Source: Methanocalculus chunghsingensis
Lineage (GTDB): Archaea > Halobacteriota > Methanomicrobia > Methanomicrobiales > Methanocorpusculaceae
NCBI RefSeq assembly: GCF_018132105.1
Contig: NZ_JWHL01000013.1
Span: 1-64,000 of the forward strand
Direction of reading: 5' to 3'
DNA: 64,000 nucleotides
Each line of letters opens with the position of its first letter. Position 1 is the first letter of the stretch. Positions 1-8,901 of this stretch are shown piece by piece. Under the pieces are notes generated by a model that searched no databases, was not told the origin of the DNA, and saw only the letters and a program-made list of their open reading frames with translations. A program made the translations under genes and the position numbers.

Positions 1-357
1 TCTACACCGCCATTGCCACTGGCCTTCTTCCTTCAGGGAGTCATTGACGTATCTAATAACTCTATTGAAACAGCAAAGAAAATTATCCAGCTCAAGGAGA
101 CGCTGATTGAAAGGTTGCTGGAGAAAAATATCGGCGGTGTGTATGCGGTAAAGCTGATCGATACACTCTTTGATCGCCCGATCATCACGATCGGGCAGGT
201 GACAGAGGAGTTACGAATAAGCCGCCAGTCTGCAACCAATCTCGTGGGAAAATTTGAGAAAATTGGAATACTTGAAGAGATTACCGGGAAAGAACGATAT
301 AAGCAGTATATGTTTGTAGACTATGTCAGGATAATCGAGGAGGGAACACGAATATAA
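1..357 (+). CDS. Fic family protein, C-terminal part (truncated by window edge)
   Basis: The reading frame is open from base 1, so the start lies outside the window. The visible residues have the C-terminal layout of Fic/DOC proteins: a helix with FFLQGV, a helical stretch (AKKIIQLKETLIERLL), then a winged-helix tail (ITIGQVTEELRISRQSATN) that Fic proteins use in regulation or DNA contact. The catalytic HPFxxGN motif is not in the visible part. Fic enzymes usually AMPylate protein hydroxyls; target unknown here. The TTG at base 13 is only an in-frame codon, not a convincing start. Confidence 0.7.
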   Translation, partial: STPPLPLAFFLQGVIDVSNNSIETAKKIIQLKETLIERLLEKNIGGVYAVKLIDTLFDRPIITIGQVTEELRISRQSATNLVGKFEKIGILEEITGKERYKQYMFVDYVRIIEEGTRI

Positions 358-487
358 TTCTCTTTACCCCCCAGACGCAACAAGAATCGTGCCAATAGAC
401 ACACATCCCCTGCCGGCAGATGATTTCACCAGAGACCGGACAAAATACCAGGGCATTCACCATATCCGGAATGGCACAAGCCCTCAA

Positions 488-572
488 ATCCACCATCACT
501 CCTTCTTTCCGGGCAACAGCCCCCTGGCCCCCTCATCCTCTGTGAGCCGGCAGGTGAGCCAGCTTTTCAGTG
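488..572 (-). pseudogene. Remnant of an arsR 3' end (partial duplicate)
   Basis: Bases 488-526 are identical over 39 nt to bases 1403-1441, which hold the last codons, stop and 3' flank of the intact arsR at 1411-1821. Similarity then fades but stays visible to about 572 (CTCTGTGAGCCGG is shared). Read on the minus strand it encodes a tail like RGLLPGKKE and a stop, with no gene body behind it. It is either the relic of a second arsR or a repeat made when the HEPN/MNT module arrived. Confidence 0.75.
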
Positions 573-597
573 GGAACTAATCAGGAGAAATGGCAGA

Positions 598-942
598 TCA
601 TAACCGGATACCTTCCCTGAGCACAGTCTGTATAAAGGAGTTCTCCTCCAGAATCAGAGCCTTAAACTCGTCCTGCGTATAACAGATCGGCTCGATGGGA
701 AGATCGGTCAGTTCACGGAAAGCAAGCGAACGGAGGTGAAAGCGTTCGGGAAAATCACCAATCAGGATGAGATCAATATCACTCCCCTCGTGGAAATCCC
801 CCCTGGCAAGTGATCCAAACAGAATGACGACTGCCACCCTCCCTGACTGACGGATCGCATCTGCAAAATCCTGTACCTGGTCCCTCAGCCGTAGAGCAGC
901 TTCTTTGCGATCCCGTAGATCAATTCTGCTGATCTGATGCAT
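598..942 (-). CDS. MNT-type minimal nucleotidyltransferase (antitoxin of HEPN/MNT pair)
   Basis: A 114-residue protein with the polymerase-beta nucleotidyltransferase signature GSLARGDFHEGSDIDLIL: the GS motif followed by the DxD metal-binding aspartates. Small MNT proteins next to HEPN proteins are antitoxins that AMPylate, and so silence, the HEPN RNase toxin (known for the family, inferred here). The gene overlaps the end of the upstream HEPN gene by 58 bp in another frame, as in translationally coupled toxin-antitoxin pairs. A later internal start is possible but would cut into the N-terminal helix. Confidence 0.85.
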   Translation of the reverse strand: MHQISRIDLRDRKEAALRLRDQVQDFADAIRQSGRVAVVILFGSLARGDFHEGSDIDLILIGDFPERFHLRSLAFRELTDLPIEPICYTQDEFKALILEENSFIQTVLREGIRL

Positions 943-1292
943 TGTATCGCATCCTCCTCTTCAAAATATTCTGATGGGGTCAGATTTCCAACAATACTGT
1001 CCGGGTAGCGTGAGGTGATATAAACGCTATCAAGAAGTTTTGCCTCGGTCTTCAGAGCCATGATCTCATTCGCAAATATACCAATCTCGATGATGAGTTC
1101 AAAGATCGAATGGGTTAGAATCCTCCGAAATCCCCTTGCATACAGCAGAGCCTTGAGAACCTTTTCGCTACTCTGCTGTGCCTGAAAACATGCCCACTCA
1201 TAATCACCGGATGAATGGCTGTTCTTCGAGCTTCTCAGATCCTTCTCACCCTGACGAAACCAGCGTTCCGCCTCTCGTTCATTTGCATCCAT
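885..1292 (-). CDS. HEPN domain protein (putative RNase toxin)
   Basis: A 135-residue helical protein. It carries the HEPN catalytic pattern R-x4-H (RRILTH) and the typical YITSRYPD stretch near the C-terminus. The start at 1292 (MDANEREAERWFRQGEKDL) is chosen because HEPN proteins of this type begin with that helix; the frame stays open to 1349 with a sequence unlike the family. It precedes and overlaps the MNT gene, giving a HEPN/MNT toxin-antitoxin module. The RNase role is inferred from the family. The module lies between two copies of an arsR 3' end. Confidence 0.85.
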   Translation of the reverse strand: MDANEREAERWFRQGEKDLRSSKNSHSSGDYEWACFQAQQSSEKVLKALLYARGFRRILTHSIFELIIEIGIFANEIMALKTEAKLLDSVYITSRYPDSIVGNLTPSEYFEEEDAIQCIRSAELIYGIAKKLLYG

Positions 1293-1410
1293 TGCTGGTA
1301 CCAGATTCCCCACGCTTCTTTCTGATGATGAGAGAGTATGACATATCAATATTCCCTTTATTCACAGGAATATCTGAGATAACCACTGCAACAACCCACC
1401 AGATCCACCA

Positions 1411-1821
1411 TCACTCCTTCTTTCCGGGCAACAGCCCCCTGACCCGCTCCCCGCCCTCTGTGAGCCGGTAGATGATCCAGTTCCCGCTCTGCTCACCGGC
1501 GATCAACCCTGCATTCTTCAGGATCGAGAGATGGTATGAAAGACGGGAGTCGGCGATCCCAAGAACAGCCCGGATGACACAGACACAGAGGGGCTGGACC
1601 GCAAGGAGGGTGAGGATCTTGAGCCGGAGGGGATCTGCAAGTGCCCGGAAGGTTGAGACGGCCTCTTCCACCACCTCTTCGGGAGGGAGCCGGCCGATCA
1701 GCCCGGTTATTCCCCCGCATTCGCAGAGGGAGGATTCGATCTCTGCCGGCAGCTCCATCCAGCCATCTTCATCTGCCCTGCCAGTGGCCTGCCCTTCCCT
1801 TCTCCCACCTCTTTGTATCAT
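1411..1821 (-). CDS. arsR: ArsR family metalloregulator
   Basis: A 136-residue winged-helix protein: FRALADPLRLKILTLL opens the fold, LCVCVI is the alpha-3 cysteine pair used by ArsR for As(III), and SRLSYHLSILKNAGLI is the recognition helix. A further CEC sits in an N-terminal extension (residues about 33-35). It is divergent from the arsenic cluster starting at 1986, so it probably represses both directions from the 165-bp intergenic region. The start may be the ATG at 1821 or the internal ATG 21 codons later (MELPAEIESS), which gives a more usual length. Confidence 0.88.
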   Translation of the reverse strand: MIQRGGRREGQATGRADEDGWMELPAEIESSLCECGGITGLIGRLPPEEVVEEAVSTFRALADPLRLKILTLLAVQPLCVCVIRAVLGIADSRLSYHLSILKNAGLIAGEQSGNWIIYRLTEGGERVRGLLPGKKE

Positions 1822-1892
1822 ATCAGGAATACCAGAATAGAATCAGTCCGAAGCAACAAAAAGCTATTTCAAAAAGTTCCGTAATAGAAAGG

Positions 1893-1899
1893 TATATAG
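1893..1899 (+). promoter_or_regulatory. TATA box of the arsenic cluster
   Basis: GTATATAG lies 90 bp before the GTG start of the permease, in an AT-rich stretch. It would place transcription start near 1920, inside the inverted repeat at 1918-1937. Confidence 0.5.
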
Positions 1900-1917
1900 C
1901 CATCAACCACGGAGATC

Positions 1918-1937
1918 ATTTCAACAAAATTTGAAAT
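1918..1937. promoter_or_regulatory. Candidate ArsR operator (inverted repeat)
   Basis: ATTTCAA-N6-TTGAAAT is a perfect 7-bp inverted repeat. A third ATTTCAA copy is at 1867-1873, on the other side of the TATA box. It overlaps the expected transcription start, a position that suits repression by ArsR. Confidence 0.5.
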
Positions 1938-1985
1938 CAGGAGCTGAGAGATGGACAACAATACAGAGAAGAAGAGGAGGAGCCT

Positions 1986-3056
1986 GTGACAGACCTCCTC
2001 ACCGGCTCCCTCATGATGGGATGGACGACACTTGCAGAATATCTCGCCGAGCATGTCGTCACCTGCCTCATCCCGGCATTCTTCATCGCCGGAGGTATCG
2101 CCGCCTTTATCAAAAAAGACGCGATCATGAAGTACTTCAGCCCTGATGCGCCCAAAGCCGTCGCATACGGGATCGCATCCGTCTCAGGCACCGTCCTTGC
2201 CGTCTGCTCCTGTACCATCCTCCCGATGTTCGCAGGCCTCTTCAAGCGGGGGAGCGGGATTGGGCCTGCCATCACCTTCGTCTATGCAGGCCCGGCGATC
2301 AACATCCTTGCGGTCGTCTATACCGCCAAGGTACTCGGTTTTGATCTCGGCCTTGCACGTGCCGTCTTTGCCATCATCCTGGCAATCGCAATCGGCCTGA
2401 TCATGGCGGCACTCTTCCGTTCAGATGATGAGGCGACGAAGAAGAGGATGGCGGCGATGCCGCAGGCACCGACGGGTGACGAGGAGCGGCCGAAATGGAT
2501 CGTCCCGCTCTTCTTCATCCTTCTCATCGGTATCCTGATCGTCGGAACAGCCGCGATCGACTGGATGATCAAGTTCCCGATCATCTATGCCCTCACCCTC
2601 GGGGTGGCATATCTCCTGATATACTTCTTCGAACGAGACGAGGTGACCGAGTGGGGATGGGAGACCTGGGATCTTACAAAGAAGATCTTTCCGATCCTCC
2701 TCATCGGAACATTCGCCCTCGGGATGCTCGCCTTCTTCCTCCCACCGGAGACCTTTGCCCCGTACTTCGGAGAGAGCACCCTCCAGGCAAACCTCCTCGC
2801 CTCATTCGTCGGTACCATCCTCTATATGCCGACGCTCCTTGAGGTCCCGGTGATCGGAACGACATTCGGCTACACATCAGGGATGATGGCACAAGGGCCG
2901 GCACTGGCTCTTCTCCTCTCCGGACCGACCGTGAGCCTCCCCTCGCTCCTCGTCATCTCACGGATTATGGGGGTGAAGAAGACCGTCGTCTATGCAGTTA
3001 TCGTGATCATCTTCTCTGCCCTCGCCGGATTTGGCTATGGACTTATAATGGGGTGA
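1986..3056 (+). CDS. COG0701 permease (ArsP/DUF318-like), putative arsenical efflux
   Basis: A 356-residue polytopic membrane protein, about eight to ten hydrophobic segments split by a charged loop at residues 140-165. The family signature VCSCTILPMFAGLFKRG, with its cysteine pair, is at about residues 73-90, followed by PAITFVYAGPAINI. COG0701 members include ArsP, which exports trivalent organoarsenicals through such a cysteine pair, but many relatives have unknown substrates. The start is GTG with GAGGAGG just upstream; a 12-codon ORF from 1951 ends at the start codon (CTGTGA overlap). It opens the operon after arsR. Confidence 0.82.
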   Translation: MTDLLTGSLMMGWTTLAEYLAEHVVTCLIPAFFIAGGIAAFIKKDAIMKYFSPDAPKAVAYGIASVSGTVLAVCSCTILPMFAGLFKRGSGIGPAITFVYAGPAINILAVVYTAKVLGFDLGLARAVFAIILAIAIGLIMAALFRSDDEATKKRMAAMPQAPTGDEERPKWIVPLFFILLIGILIVGTAAIDWMIKFPIIYALTLGVAYLLIYFFERDEVTEWGWETWDLTKKIFPILLIGTFALGMLAFFLPPETFAPYFGESTLQANLLASFVGTILYMPTLLEVPVIGTTFGYTSGMMAQGPALALLLSGPTVSLPSLLVISRIMGVKKTVVYAVIVIIFSALAGFGYGLIMG

Positions 3057-3322
3057 AGAGGATGGTACACCTGAAGAAGCCATGCTGTGCCGCCGATGCA
3101 CTCCGGCGGATCAGGCAGATTGATATTGGGGGTATCAGCGTCGGCCTTGTCCTGCTCGACGAGATCATCAACAAAGTGTTGATCATGAACCTCGAATCAG
3201 ACGACCGTATCGCAGAAGAGCTTATAAAATATACAAAAATCTTTAACTATATTCCCCCATCAGCAGAGGAGACGTACTGCACTGCCCTGATGAGAGAATA
3301 CAGACATAAGGTGAAACCATGA
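3053..3322 (+). CDS. Small conserved protein of the permease/thioredoxin cassette
   Basis: An 89-residue protein overlapping the permease stop by 4 bp and the next gene's start by 4 bp, so it is translated with both. It has an N-terminal CC pair (residues 11-12), a stretch ISVGLVLLDEIINKVL, and a C-terminal YIPPSAEETYCTALMREY. No known fold is evident to me. Its position between a COG0701 permease and a small thioredoxin suggests an accessory to export or thiol chemistry; this is inference only. Confidence 0.7.
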   Translation: MKRMVHLKKPCCAADALRRIRQIDIGGISVGLVLLDEIINKVLIMNLESDDRIAEELIKYTKIFNYIPPSAEETYCTALMREYRHKVKP

Positions 3323-3555
3323 AGATAGAAGTCCTTGGAACCGGATGCATGAAATGCAAACGCCTTGCAAAGAATGTCGAGAAAGCCGTTGCCGAACTCG
3401 GGATCTCAGCCGATATTGTGAAGGTGGAGGAGATCACCGCCATCATGGAACGGGATGTAATGCTCACACCCGCGTTAATCGTTGATGGGGAGCTGAAGGT
3501 CTCGGGCAGGGTTGCGGATGTTGCCGAACTGAAAGAGATCCTTGGAGGTGCCTGA
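3319..3555 (+). CDS. Small thioredoxin-like protein (redox-active disulfide protein 2 type)
   Basis: A 78-residue mini-thioredoxin: MKIEVLGTGCMKCKRL has the CxxC active site at residues 10-13, and TPALIVDGELKVSGR has the cis-Pro and the following strand. This family (MTH895/TM0996 type) is often found beside COG0701 permeases. It may pass electrons to ArsC or keep the permease cysteines reduced (inference). It overlaps its upstream neighbour by ATGA-type coupling and abuts the DGC gene. Confidence 0.88.
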   Translation: MKIEVLGTGCMKCKRLAKNVEKAVAELGISADIVKVEEITAIMERDVMLTPALIVDGELKVSGRVADVAELKEILGGA

Positions 3556-3956
3556 TGGCAGACCAGCCAGGCTGCAGATGCGGATGCACCGATGACCTCG
3601 CGATCAAACGGATCATCTTCCCCTGTGCCGGGGTTGCCAATGTCGGCCAGATCACAAACAGGGCCGCAATTCAGCTGACTGAGGAAGGATACGGCGGGGC
3701 CGCCTGTGTCGCCCTCCTTGCCACCGGATCAGAGGGGCTGAAGGCGAACCTTGCCACAACAGATGAGATCATCATCCTGGACGGATGCCCGGTCCAGTGC
3801 GCCCGTACAATCGCCGATGCAGAAGGGATAACCTGTCATCAGCATATCATCGCCACCGAATGCGGCATCCGGAAGGGTGGATCCAAGGAGTACACCGACG
3901 ATGACGTGGAGACGATCGTATCCGCAGCCTGGGAAGGCGCAGGACGGAAAGGATAA
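3555..3956 (+). CDS. DGC-domain putative zinc-binding protein
   Basis: A 133-residue protein with the DGC signature LDGCPVQCARTIADAEG and the downstream HIIATECGI. An N-terminal CRCGC adds three cysteines. IIFPCAGVANVGQ is the conserved first strand and loop. DGC proteins are predicted to bind metal through their cysteines; the biochemical role is not known. Its start overlaps the stop of the thioredoxin-like gene by one base. A second DGC gene ends the cluster at 6361-6711. Confidence 0.85.
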   Translation: MADQPGCRCGCTDDLAIKRIIFPCAGVANVGQITNRAAIQLTEEGYGGAACVALLATGSEGLKANLATTDEIIILDGCPVQCARTIADAEGITCHQHIIATECGIRKGGSKEYTDDDVETIVSAAWEGAGRKG

Positions 3957-4010
3957 CCATACCATGAGAATGGAGGCTCTGCCAGCAGATACCTGACAAC
4001 GGGGGATACT

Positions 4011-5090
4011 ATGGAGAACAGACAACTGAGTACCTTTGAAAAATACCTCACCCTCTGGGTGGGACTCTGCATCATCGGGGGGATTGCCCTTGGGAGGGTG
4101 GCGCCCGGGATTGCCGTCACCCTTGATTCCTTTTCTGTGTACCAGATCTCGATTCCTATCGCAATCGCCCTCTTCTTCATGATGTACCCGATCATGGTGA
4201 AGATCGATTTTGGGGAGGTTATGAAGGCGGCAAAGACCCCGAAGCCGGTTGCGCTGACGCTTTTTGTCAACTGGGCGATCAAACCCTTCACGATGTTTGC
4301 CATCGCCACCTTCTTCCTCGGGTATCTCTTTGTTGACTTCCTGCCGGGAACCGAGATCCTGCTTGATGGGAGTGAAGTCTATCTCTATCAGAGCTACATC
4401 GCCGGGTGTATCCTCCTTGGCATCGCCCCCTGTACCGCGATGGTGCTGATGTGGGGATACCTTTCGAAGGGGAACCAGGGGCTCACCCTTGTGATGGTGG
4501 CAATCAATTCACTATTGATGCTCTTCCTCTATGCGCCGCTCGGCGGGTTCCTCCTCGGCGTAGCTGCGATGCCGATTCCATGGGAGACGATCCTCCTCTC
4601 GGTTGCCGTCTATGTCGCCCTGCCCCTTGCCGCCGGATACCTGACCCGCCGGTGGATCCTGCAGTACAAAGGAAAAGCATGGTTTGAGACGAAATTCCTC
4701 CATTACCTAACACCGGTATCGATCATCGCCCTCCTTGGGACGCTCGTCCTCCTCTTCTCCTTCAAAGGAGATGTCATCGTCCAGAACCCATTGACGATCC
4801 TCTGGATCGCAATCCCGCTGACGATACAGACGATTCTGATCTTCATCATCACGTACTTCCTCCTCGCCCGGCACCTGAAGCTCCCGTACGAGGATGCAGC
4901 ACCTGCCGGGCTGATAGGGGCATCAAACCACTTCGAGGTGGCAATAGCAACCGCCGTCATCCTCTTTGGACTCTCATCAGGTGCGGCACTGGCAACCGTC
5001 GTCGGGGTACTGATCGAGGTGCCGCTGATGCTGATGCTGGTGAAGATATGCTTACGAACACAGGGACTATTTGGAGGTGAACCCGTATGA
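4011..5090 (+). CDS. acr3: Arsenite efflux pump, ACR3 family
   Basis: A 359-residue protein with about ten membrane segments. ACR3 landmarks are [21 protein letters not shown] early, the segment with [12 protein letters not shown] (the conserved cysteine of the arsenite path), and the late [19 protein letters not shown]. It exports As(OH)3 driven by the membrane potential. It follows the DGC gene by 54 bp and overlaps the Usp gene start by 4 bp. With ArsC at 5957 it completes an arsenate reduction and export pathway. Confidence 0.95.
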   Translation: MENRQLSTFEKYLTLWVGLCIIGGIALGRVAPGIAVTLDSFSVYQISIPIAIALFFMMYPIMVKIDFGEVMKAAKTPKPVALTLFVNWAIKPFTMFAIATFFLGYLFVDFLPGTEILLDGSEVYLYQSYIAGCILLGIAPCTAMVLMWGYLSKGNQGLTLVMVAINSLLMLFLYAPLGGFLLGVAAMPIPWETILLSVAVYVALPLAAGYLTRRWILQYKGKAWFETKFLHYLTPVSIIALLGTLVLLFSFKGDVIVQNPLTILWIAIPLTIQTILIFIITYFLLARHLKLPYEDAAPAGLIGASNHFEVAIATAVILFGLSSGAALATVVGVLIEVPLMLMLVKICLRTQGLFGGEPV

Positions 5091-5953
5091 AATTGGAAAA
5101 AATCCTTGTCCCGATTGAGATCCACGGTTCAGCAAAAGCAATGCTCCCGGCTGTGGAGGAGATTGCCAGAACAGGAGTGGACGATATCACCCTTCTGTAC
5201 GTGATGAATATCAGGGATACCGGGGGAGATCCCAGCCTCCTTGAACATGATAAAGAAGTGATGAATACCTGGAAAGGACGGCTTTTTGCCTGTGGTACCC
5301 AGGATATAAAAACCGATGTAAGGAGCGGCATCCCCGGGATTGAGATCATCGAGGCGGCAGAAGATGAAAACCCATCCCTCATCGTGATGGGATCACATGG
5401 ACGAAGCCTCATCCCGAGAATACTCCTTGGCAGCCAGACCGATTATGTTCTCAGCCAGGCAACCCACCCGCTTCTCATCCTCAGGCTCTCTATCCTGAAG
5501 GAGGGAGATCCAAACACCTGCACCCTCAGCACAAAGACGGTCTTTCAGAAGATCCTGTTTCTGACAGACTTCTCTGAAGACGCAGAGAAGTGTATTCCTT
5601 TTATCGAATGGATGAGTGCTGCAAACCCCGAGTCCCTGATCATCATGCATGTGCAGGATACACGCCGCCTCTGGTCAGCGACGAAGGAGGAGATCATCGC
5701 CTTCAATGAGAAGGATGCGGTACGGCTGGCAGGGCTTAAGGAGCATTTCAGGAATCTCGCAATCCCGCAGATCGTCACCGAGATGGTGACCGGAAATGCC
5801 ATTGACGAGATTCTCAGTGTTGCTGAAACATTCCGGCCAACTGTGATTGTGATGGGTGCAACCGGCCGGACAGGAACCAGAAGAACAACTCTTGGAGGGG
5901 TGGCAGAGGCAGTGAGCCATCGTGCCGGATGCCACACCCTTATCGTGAGGTGA
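5087..5953 (+). CDS. Tandem universal stress protein (two Usp domains)
   Basis: A 288-residue cytoplasmic protein with two Usp folds. Each ends in the ATP-binding pattern G-x2-G-x9-[17 protein letters not shown] in the first half and [18 protein letters not shown] in the second. It is embedded between acr3 and arsC with a 4-bp overlap, so it is co-expressed with arsenic resistance. Tandem Usps often follow transporter genes and may sense ATP to gate them; that role is inferred. A third, single Usp lies at 6737-7162. Confidence 0.88.
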   Translation: MKLEKILVPIEIHGSAKAMLPAVEEIARTGVDDITLLYVMNIRDTGGDPSLLEHDKEVMNTWKGRLFACGTQDIKTDVRSGIPGIEIIEAAEDENPSLIVMGSHGRSLIPRILLGSQTDYVLSQATHPLLILRLSILKEGDPNTCTLSTKTVFQKILFLTDFSEDAEKCIPFIEWMSAANPESLIIMHVQDTRRLWSATKEEIIAFNEKDAVRLAGLKEHFRNLAIPQIVTEMVTGNAIDEILSVAETFRPTVIVMGATGRTGTRRTTLGGVAEAVSHRAGCHTLIVR

Positions 5954-5956
5954 ATT

Positions 5957-6364
5957 ATGAAGAAGATACTTTTTGTCTGCACACATAATGCCGGGCGATC
6001 CCAGATCGCCGAAGGATACATGAACGCCCGCTATGGGAACCGCTTTCAGGCTTTCTCTGCAGGGAGCGAACCAGTAGAGAGTATAAACCCGTATGCAGTT
6101 TATACCATGGCTGAGATAGGGATCGATATCAGAGACCAACGCCCGAAACTGATCGACGACTTCGATGGCATCGAAATGGATCTCCTCATCACCCTCTGCG
6201 ACTCCGGTACCTGCCCGCTCTTCCCGTGGGCGAAGGAGACGATCCACCAGACCTTCCCGGATCCGTCAAAGATAACCGGTACCGAGGAGGAGATTCAGGC
6301 CGGCGTCAGGGAGATACGGGATGCTATCACGACCTGGATCGATGAGAGCTTCGGGAAAGCATGA
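5957..6364 (+). CDS. arsC: Arsenate reductase, low-molecular-weight phosphatase type
   Basis: A 135-residue protein with the CX5R loop VCTHNAGRSQ at residues 8-17 and FPDPSKITGTEEE near the C-terminus, as in thioredoxin-coupled ArsC. It reduces As(V) to As(III). The second and third redox cysteines are in CDSGTCP, where they are closer together than the usual seven-residue spacing. The nearby thioredoxin-like gene is a plausible reductant. Four bases separate it from the Usp gene and it overlaps the next DGC gene by 4 bp. Confidence 0.92.
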   Translation: MKKILFVCTHNAGRSQIAEGYMNARYGNRFQAFSAGSEPVESINPYAVYTMAEIGIDIRDQRPKLIDDFDGIEMDLLITLCDSGTCPLFPWAKETIHQTFPDPSKITGTEEEIQAGVREIRDAITTWIDESFGKA

Positions 6365-6711
6365 GCTATACCATCATCACCTGCTCAGGCATCTCGAATA
6401 CCGGCAAACTCACCACCCGGTCTGCGGCTCTGCTTTATCAGCGATGCGCAGGCGAGATCGACTGCTGCATCCCCGCAACACGGGAATGCGAAGTGATCGA
6501 TGAGGTACTCCGGCATACAGAAGAACTCCTCATCCTTGACGGATGCACTGACTGCTGTGCACTGAAGAAGATTCACCATCTTCAGAGAAGGCCGGATCAC
6601 CACATCATCGCCACCGAATGTGGAATTGTAAAAAATGGGATGAAAGAGCCGACATTTTCGGAGATAGAAGAGCTTACCGCAGTTATCCAAAAAAGAATCA
6701 AAAGGGGATAA
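6361..6711 (+). CDS. DGC-domain putative zinc-binding protein, second copy
   Basis: A 116-residue protein with LDGCTDCCALKKI and the family's HIIATECGI. ITCSGISNTGKLT replaces the first conserved loop. It is distantly related to the DGC protein at 3555-3956 and lacks that protein's CRCGC N-terminus. It is the last plus-strand gene of the arsenic cluster and overlaps arsC by 4 bp. The function is unknown; linkage to arsC suggests metalloid handling (inference). Confidence 0.82.
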   Translation: MSYTIITCSGISNTGKLTTRSAALLYQRCAGEIDCCIPATRECEVIDEVLRHTEELLILDGCTDCCALKKIHHLQRRPDHHIIATECGIVKNGMKEPTFSEIEELTAVIQKRIKRG

Positions 6712-6736
6712 CCCCTCCATCCTTTGAAGACCCGGC

Positions 6737-7162
6737 CTACTTCACGATCATCACAGGGCAGGAGGCATGCTGTGCCACCTTCTGGCTGACACTTCCAAGC
6801 ACCGCCCCTTTCAGAGAGCCAAGCCCACGGCTCCCGATGACGATCAGATCAGCTCCAACCTTCTCAGCGGTTTTGATGATCTCAATTGCCGGGCCACCCA
6901 TCCCGACCTCAAGCGTATAGGACACCCCTTCCTTTTCGATGATATCAAGGATCATCCCTGCCATCACACGTGCATCCTCTTCAAGAACAGCATGGACATC
7001 ATAATTCGCCTTCACAATCCGTGACTGGTTCGGCGGTTCGGGAGCGATGCAGACGACGACAAGCGACGCCCCGTCAAGTGCAAGGACGAGATCAGAAGCT
7101 TGTGCTGCTGCACGCTTTGCATTCTCTGAACCGTCAATAGCAAGAAGTATCGTCTGAATCAT
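6737..7162 (-). CDS. Universal stress protein, single domain
   Basis: A 141-residue Usp with ILLAIDGSENAKRAA at the N-terminus and GSRGLGSLKGAVLGSVSQ as the ATP-binding loop, ending with HASCPVMIVK. It converges with the arsenic cluster; 25 bp separate the stops. The protein is cytoplasmic and probably a homodimer. The promoter probably lies in the 217-bp gap shared with the divergent SulP gene. Confidence 0.93.
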   Translation of the reverse strand: MIQTILLAIDGSENAKRAAAQASDLVLALDGASLVVVCIAPEPPNQSRIVKANYDVHAVLEEDARVMAGMILDIIEKEGVSYTLEVGMGGPAIEIIKTAEKVGADLIVIGSRGLGSLKGAVLGSVSQKVAQHASCPVMIVK

Positions 7163-7379
7163 AAGGAGCCTCTATCCGGTATCGGCGCACCGGAGCAAAT
7201 ACACCGGCACATCTGTTTCAAAGAGAGCAACCCCCCACCATATAAGAGTGTCGGAGCACGAAAACACAAATCAGACAGTACTTTATGGTATATGAATGGC
7301 GATGTGTGTTGCATCTATGGTAATGCCAAACCCCTGAAGAGCAATGGCCATCATACCATACAAATAACGAGGATACACC

Positions 7380-8834
7380 GTGAATTTTAATATAAAAGCA
7401 GATTTGAACGCGCTAAAAAAGGCGTGGTTCTCCAATATAAAGGGAGATACCCTCGCCGGCATGACGGTTGCCCTTGCTCTCATCCCTGAAGCGATTGCAT
7501 TCTCCATCATCGCCGGGGTCGATCCGATGGTCGGTCTCTACGCCTCTTTCTGTATCGCCGTCATCATTGCATTTGCCGGTGGCAGGCCGGGAATGATATC
7601 CGGTGCAACCGGTGCGATGGCTCTGGTGATGGTCGTCCTCGTCCGTGATCACGGGCTCGAATATCTCCTTGCAGCGACCATCCTGGCAGGCACCCTGCAG
7701 CTTCTCCTCGGCTTCTTCAATATCGGGCGATACATCAGGTTCATCCCGTACTCAGTCGTCCTTGGGTTCATCAACGCCCTCGCGATCCTGATCTTCATGG
7801 CACAGCTCCCGTTCCTCGTCGGAGTCTCCCTCGCGGTCTACATCCTGGTCGGGGTAACGATGGCCATCATCCTGCTCCTTCCCCGCCTGACACGGGCGGT
7901 CCCGCCCGCACTCGTTGCGATCGTTGTTGTGACTGCTGCTGCCATCGCACTGAAACTTGATCTCCTCACCGTCGGCGGAATGGGCGAGATCACCCGGGCA
8001 CTCCCCATTTTCCATATCCCGGAGATCCCGCTCACACTGGAGACCCTGCTGATCATCCTCCCCTACTCAGTAACCCTCGTCATCGTCGGTCTCCTCGAGT
8101 CACTCCTCACCGCCTCGATCGTCGATGAGATGACCGATACCGAGAGCGACAAGGATCGTGAGATCAAGGGGCAGGGGCTTGCCAACACCATCACCGGTTT
8201 CTTCGGAGGAATGGCAGGATGTGCGATGATCGGCCAGTCCGTCATCAACGTCAAATCCGGAGGGACAGGGAGGCTCTCATCCCTCGTTGCAGGCCTTGTT
8301 TTGATCACCCTCATCATCGTCTTTGGAGATATCGTCTCACAGATACCGATGGCAGCTCTCGTCGGGGTCATGATCATCGTCGCTGCCAGTACCTTTGAAT
8401 GGGACTCGATCAAAACCCTCCACAAGATTCCACGGGGGGATGCCGCAGTGATGCTCGTCACCGTGGCGATCGTCGTCTATACACATGATCTTGCAAAAGG
8501 AGTCATCGCCGGTATCCTCCTTGCAATCCTCATCTTTGCGTGGAAAAGCTCGATCATCCATGCAACCTCCACCATCAGGAGCGATGGAGTGAAGATCTAT
8601 ACCATGAAAGGGCCGCTCTTCTTTGGAACGACACCAACATTCATGGACTTCTTCGACTACACAGGAGACCCTGAAAAGGTGGAGATCGACTTCCGGCAGT
8701 CCCATATATGGGATCAGTCCGGGGTTGAGGCGATCACAAAGGTGATCCACCGGTACCAGCAGCAGGGGAAGTCTGTCTATGTAACAGGACTCAACCCGGA
8801 GAGCCAGGAGACCCTGGATCGGGGCTACTCCTGA
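7380..8834 (+). CDS. SulP family inorganic anion transporter with STAS domain
   Basis: A 484-residue protein with a GTG start. The N-terminal membrane part (residues about 20-390) shows SulP landmarks: [19 protein letters not shown], the [11 protein letters not shown] loop and [16 protein letters not shown] short C-terminal STAS domain begins near residue 400 ([15 protein letters not shown]). SulP proteins carry sulfate, bicarbonate or other anions; the substrate cannot be told from sequence. The STAS part ends early, so the domain is small. A TATA-like CATATAAG lies near 7237-7244. Confidence 0.92.
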   Translation: MNFNIKADLNALKKAWFSNIKGDTLAGMTVALALIPEAIAFSIIAGVDPMVGLYASFCIAVIIAFAGGRPGMISGATGAMALVMVVLVRDHGLEYLLAATILAGTLQLLLGFFNIGRYIRFIPYSVVLGFINALAILIFMAQLPFLVGVSLAVYILVGVTMAIILLLPRLTRAVPPALVAIVVVTAAAIALKLDLLTVGGMGEITRALPIFHIPEIPLTLETLLIILPYSVTLVIVGLLESLLTASIVDEMTDTESDKDREIKGQGLANTITGFFGGMAGCAMIGQSVINVKSGGTGRLSSLVAGLVLITLIIVFGDIVSQIPMAALVGVMIIVAASTFEWDSIKTLHKIPRGDAAVMLVTVAIVVYTHDLAKGVIAGILLAILIFAWKSSIIHATSTIRSDGVKIYTMKGPLFFGTTPTFMDFFDYTGDPEKVEIDFRQSHIWDQSGVEAITKVIHRYQQQGKSVYVTGLNPESQETLDRGYS

Positions 8835-8901
8835 GTACTACCATACCCCGCATAACCGTATCACTTGATGATGGAGAAGAACAGAAAACCACTGATCATC
8901 T

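Noticed and set aside
389-580. 63-residue plus-strand frame
   Set aside because: It is the antisense of the arsR remnant and has low-complexity Ser/His/Pro composition.
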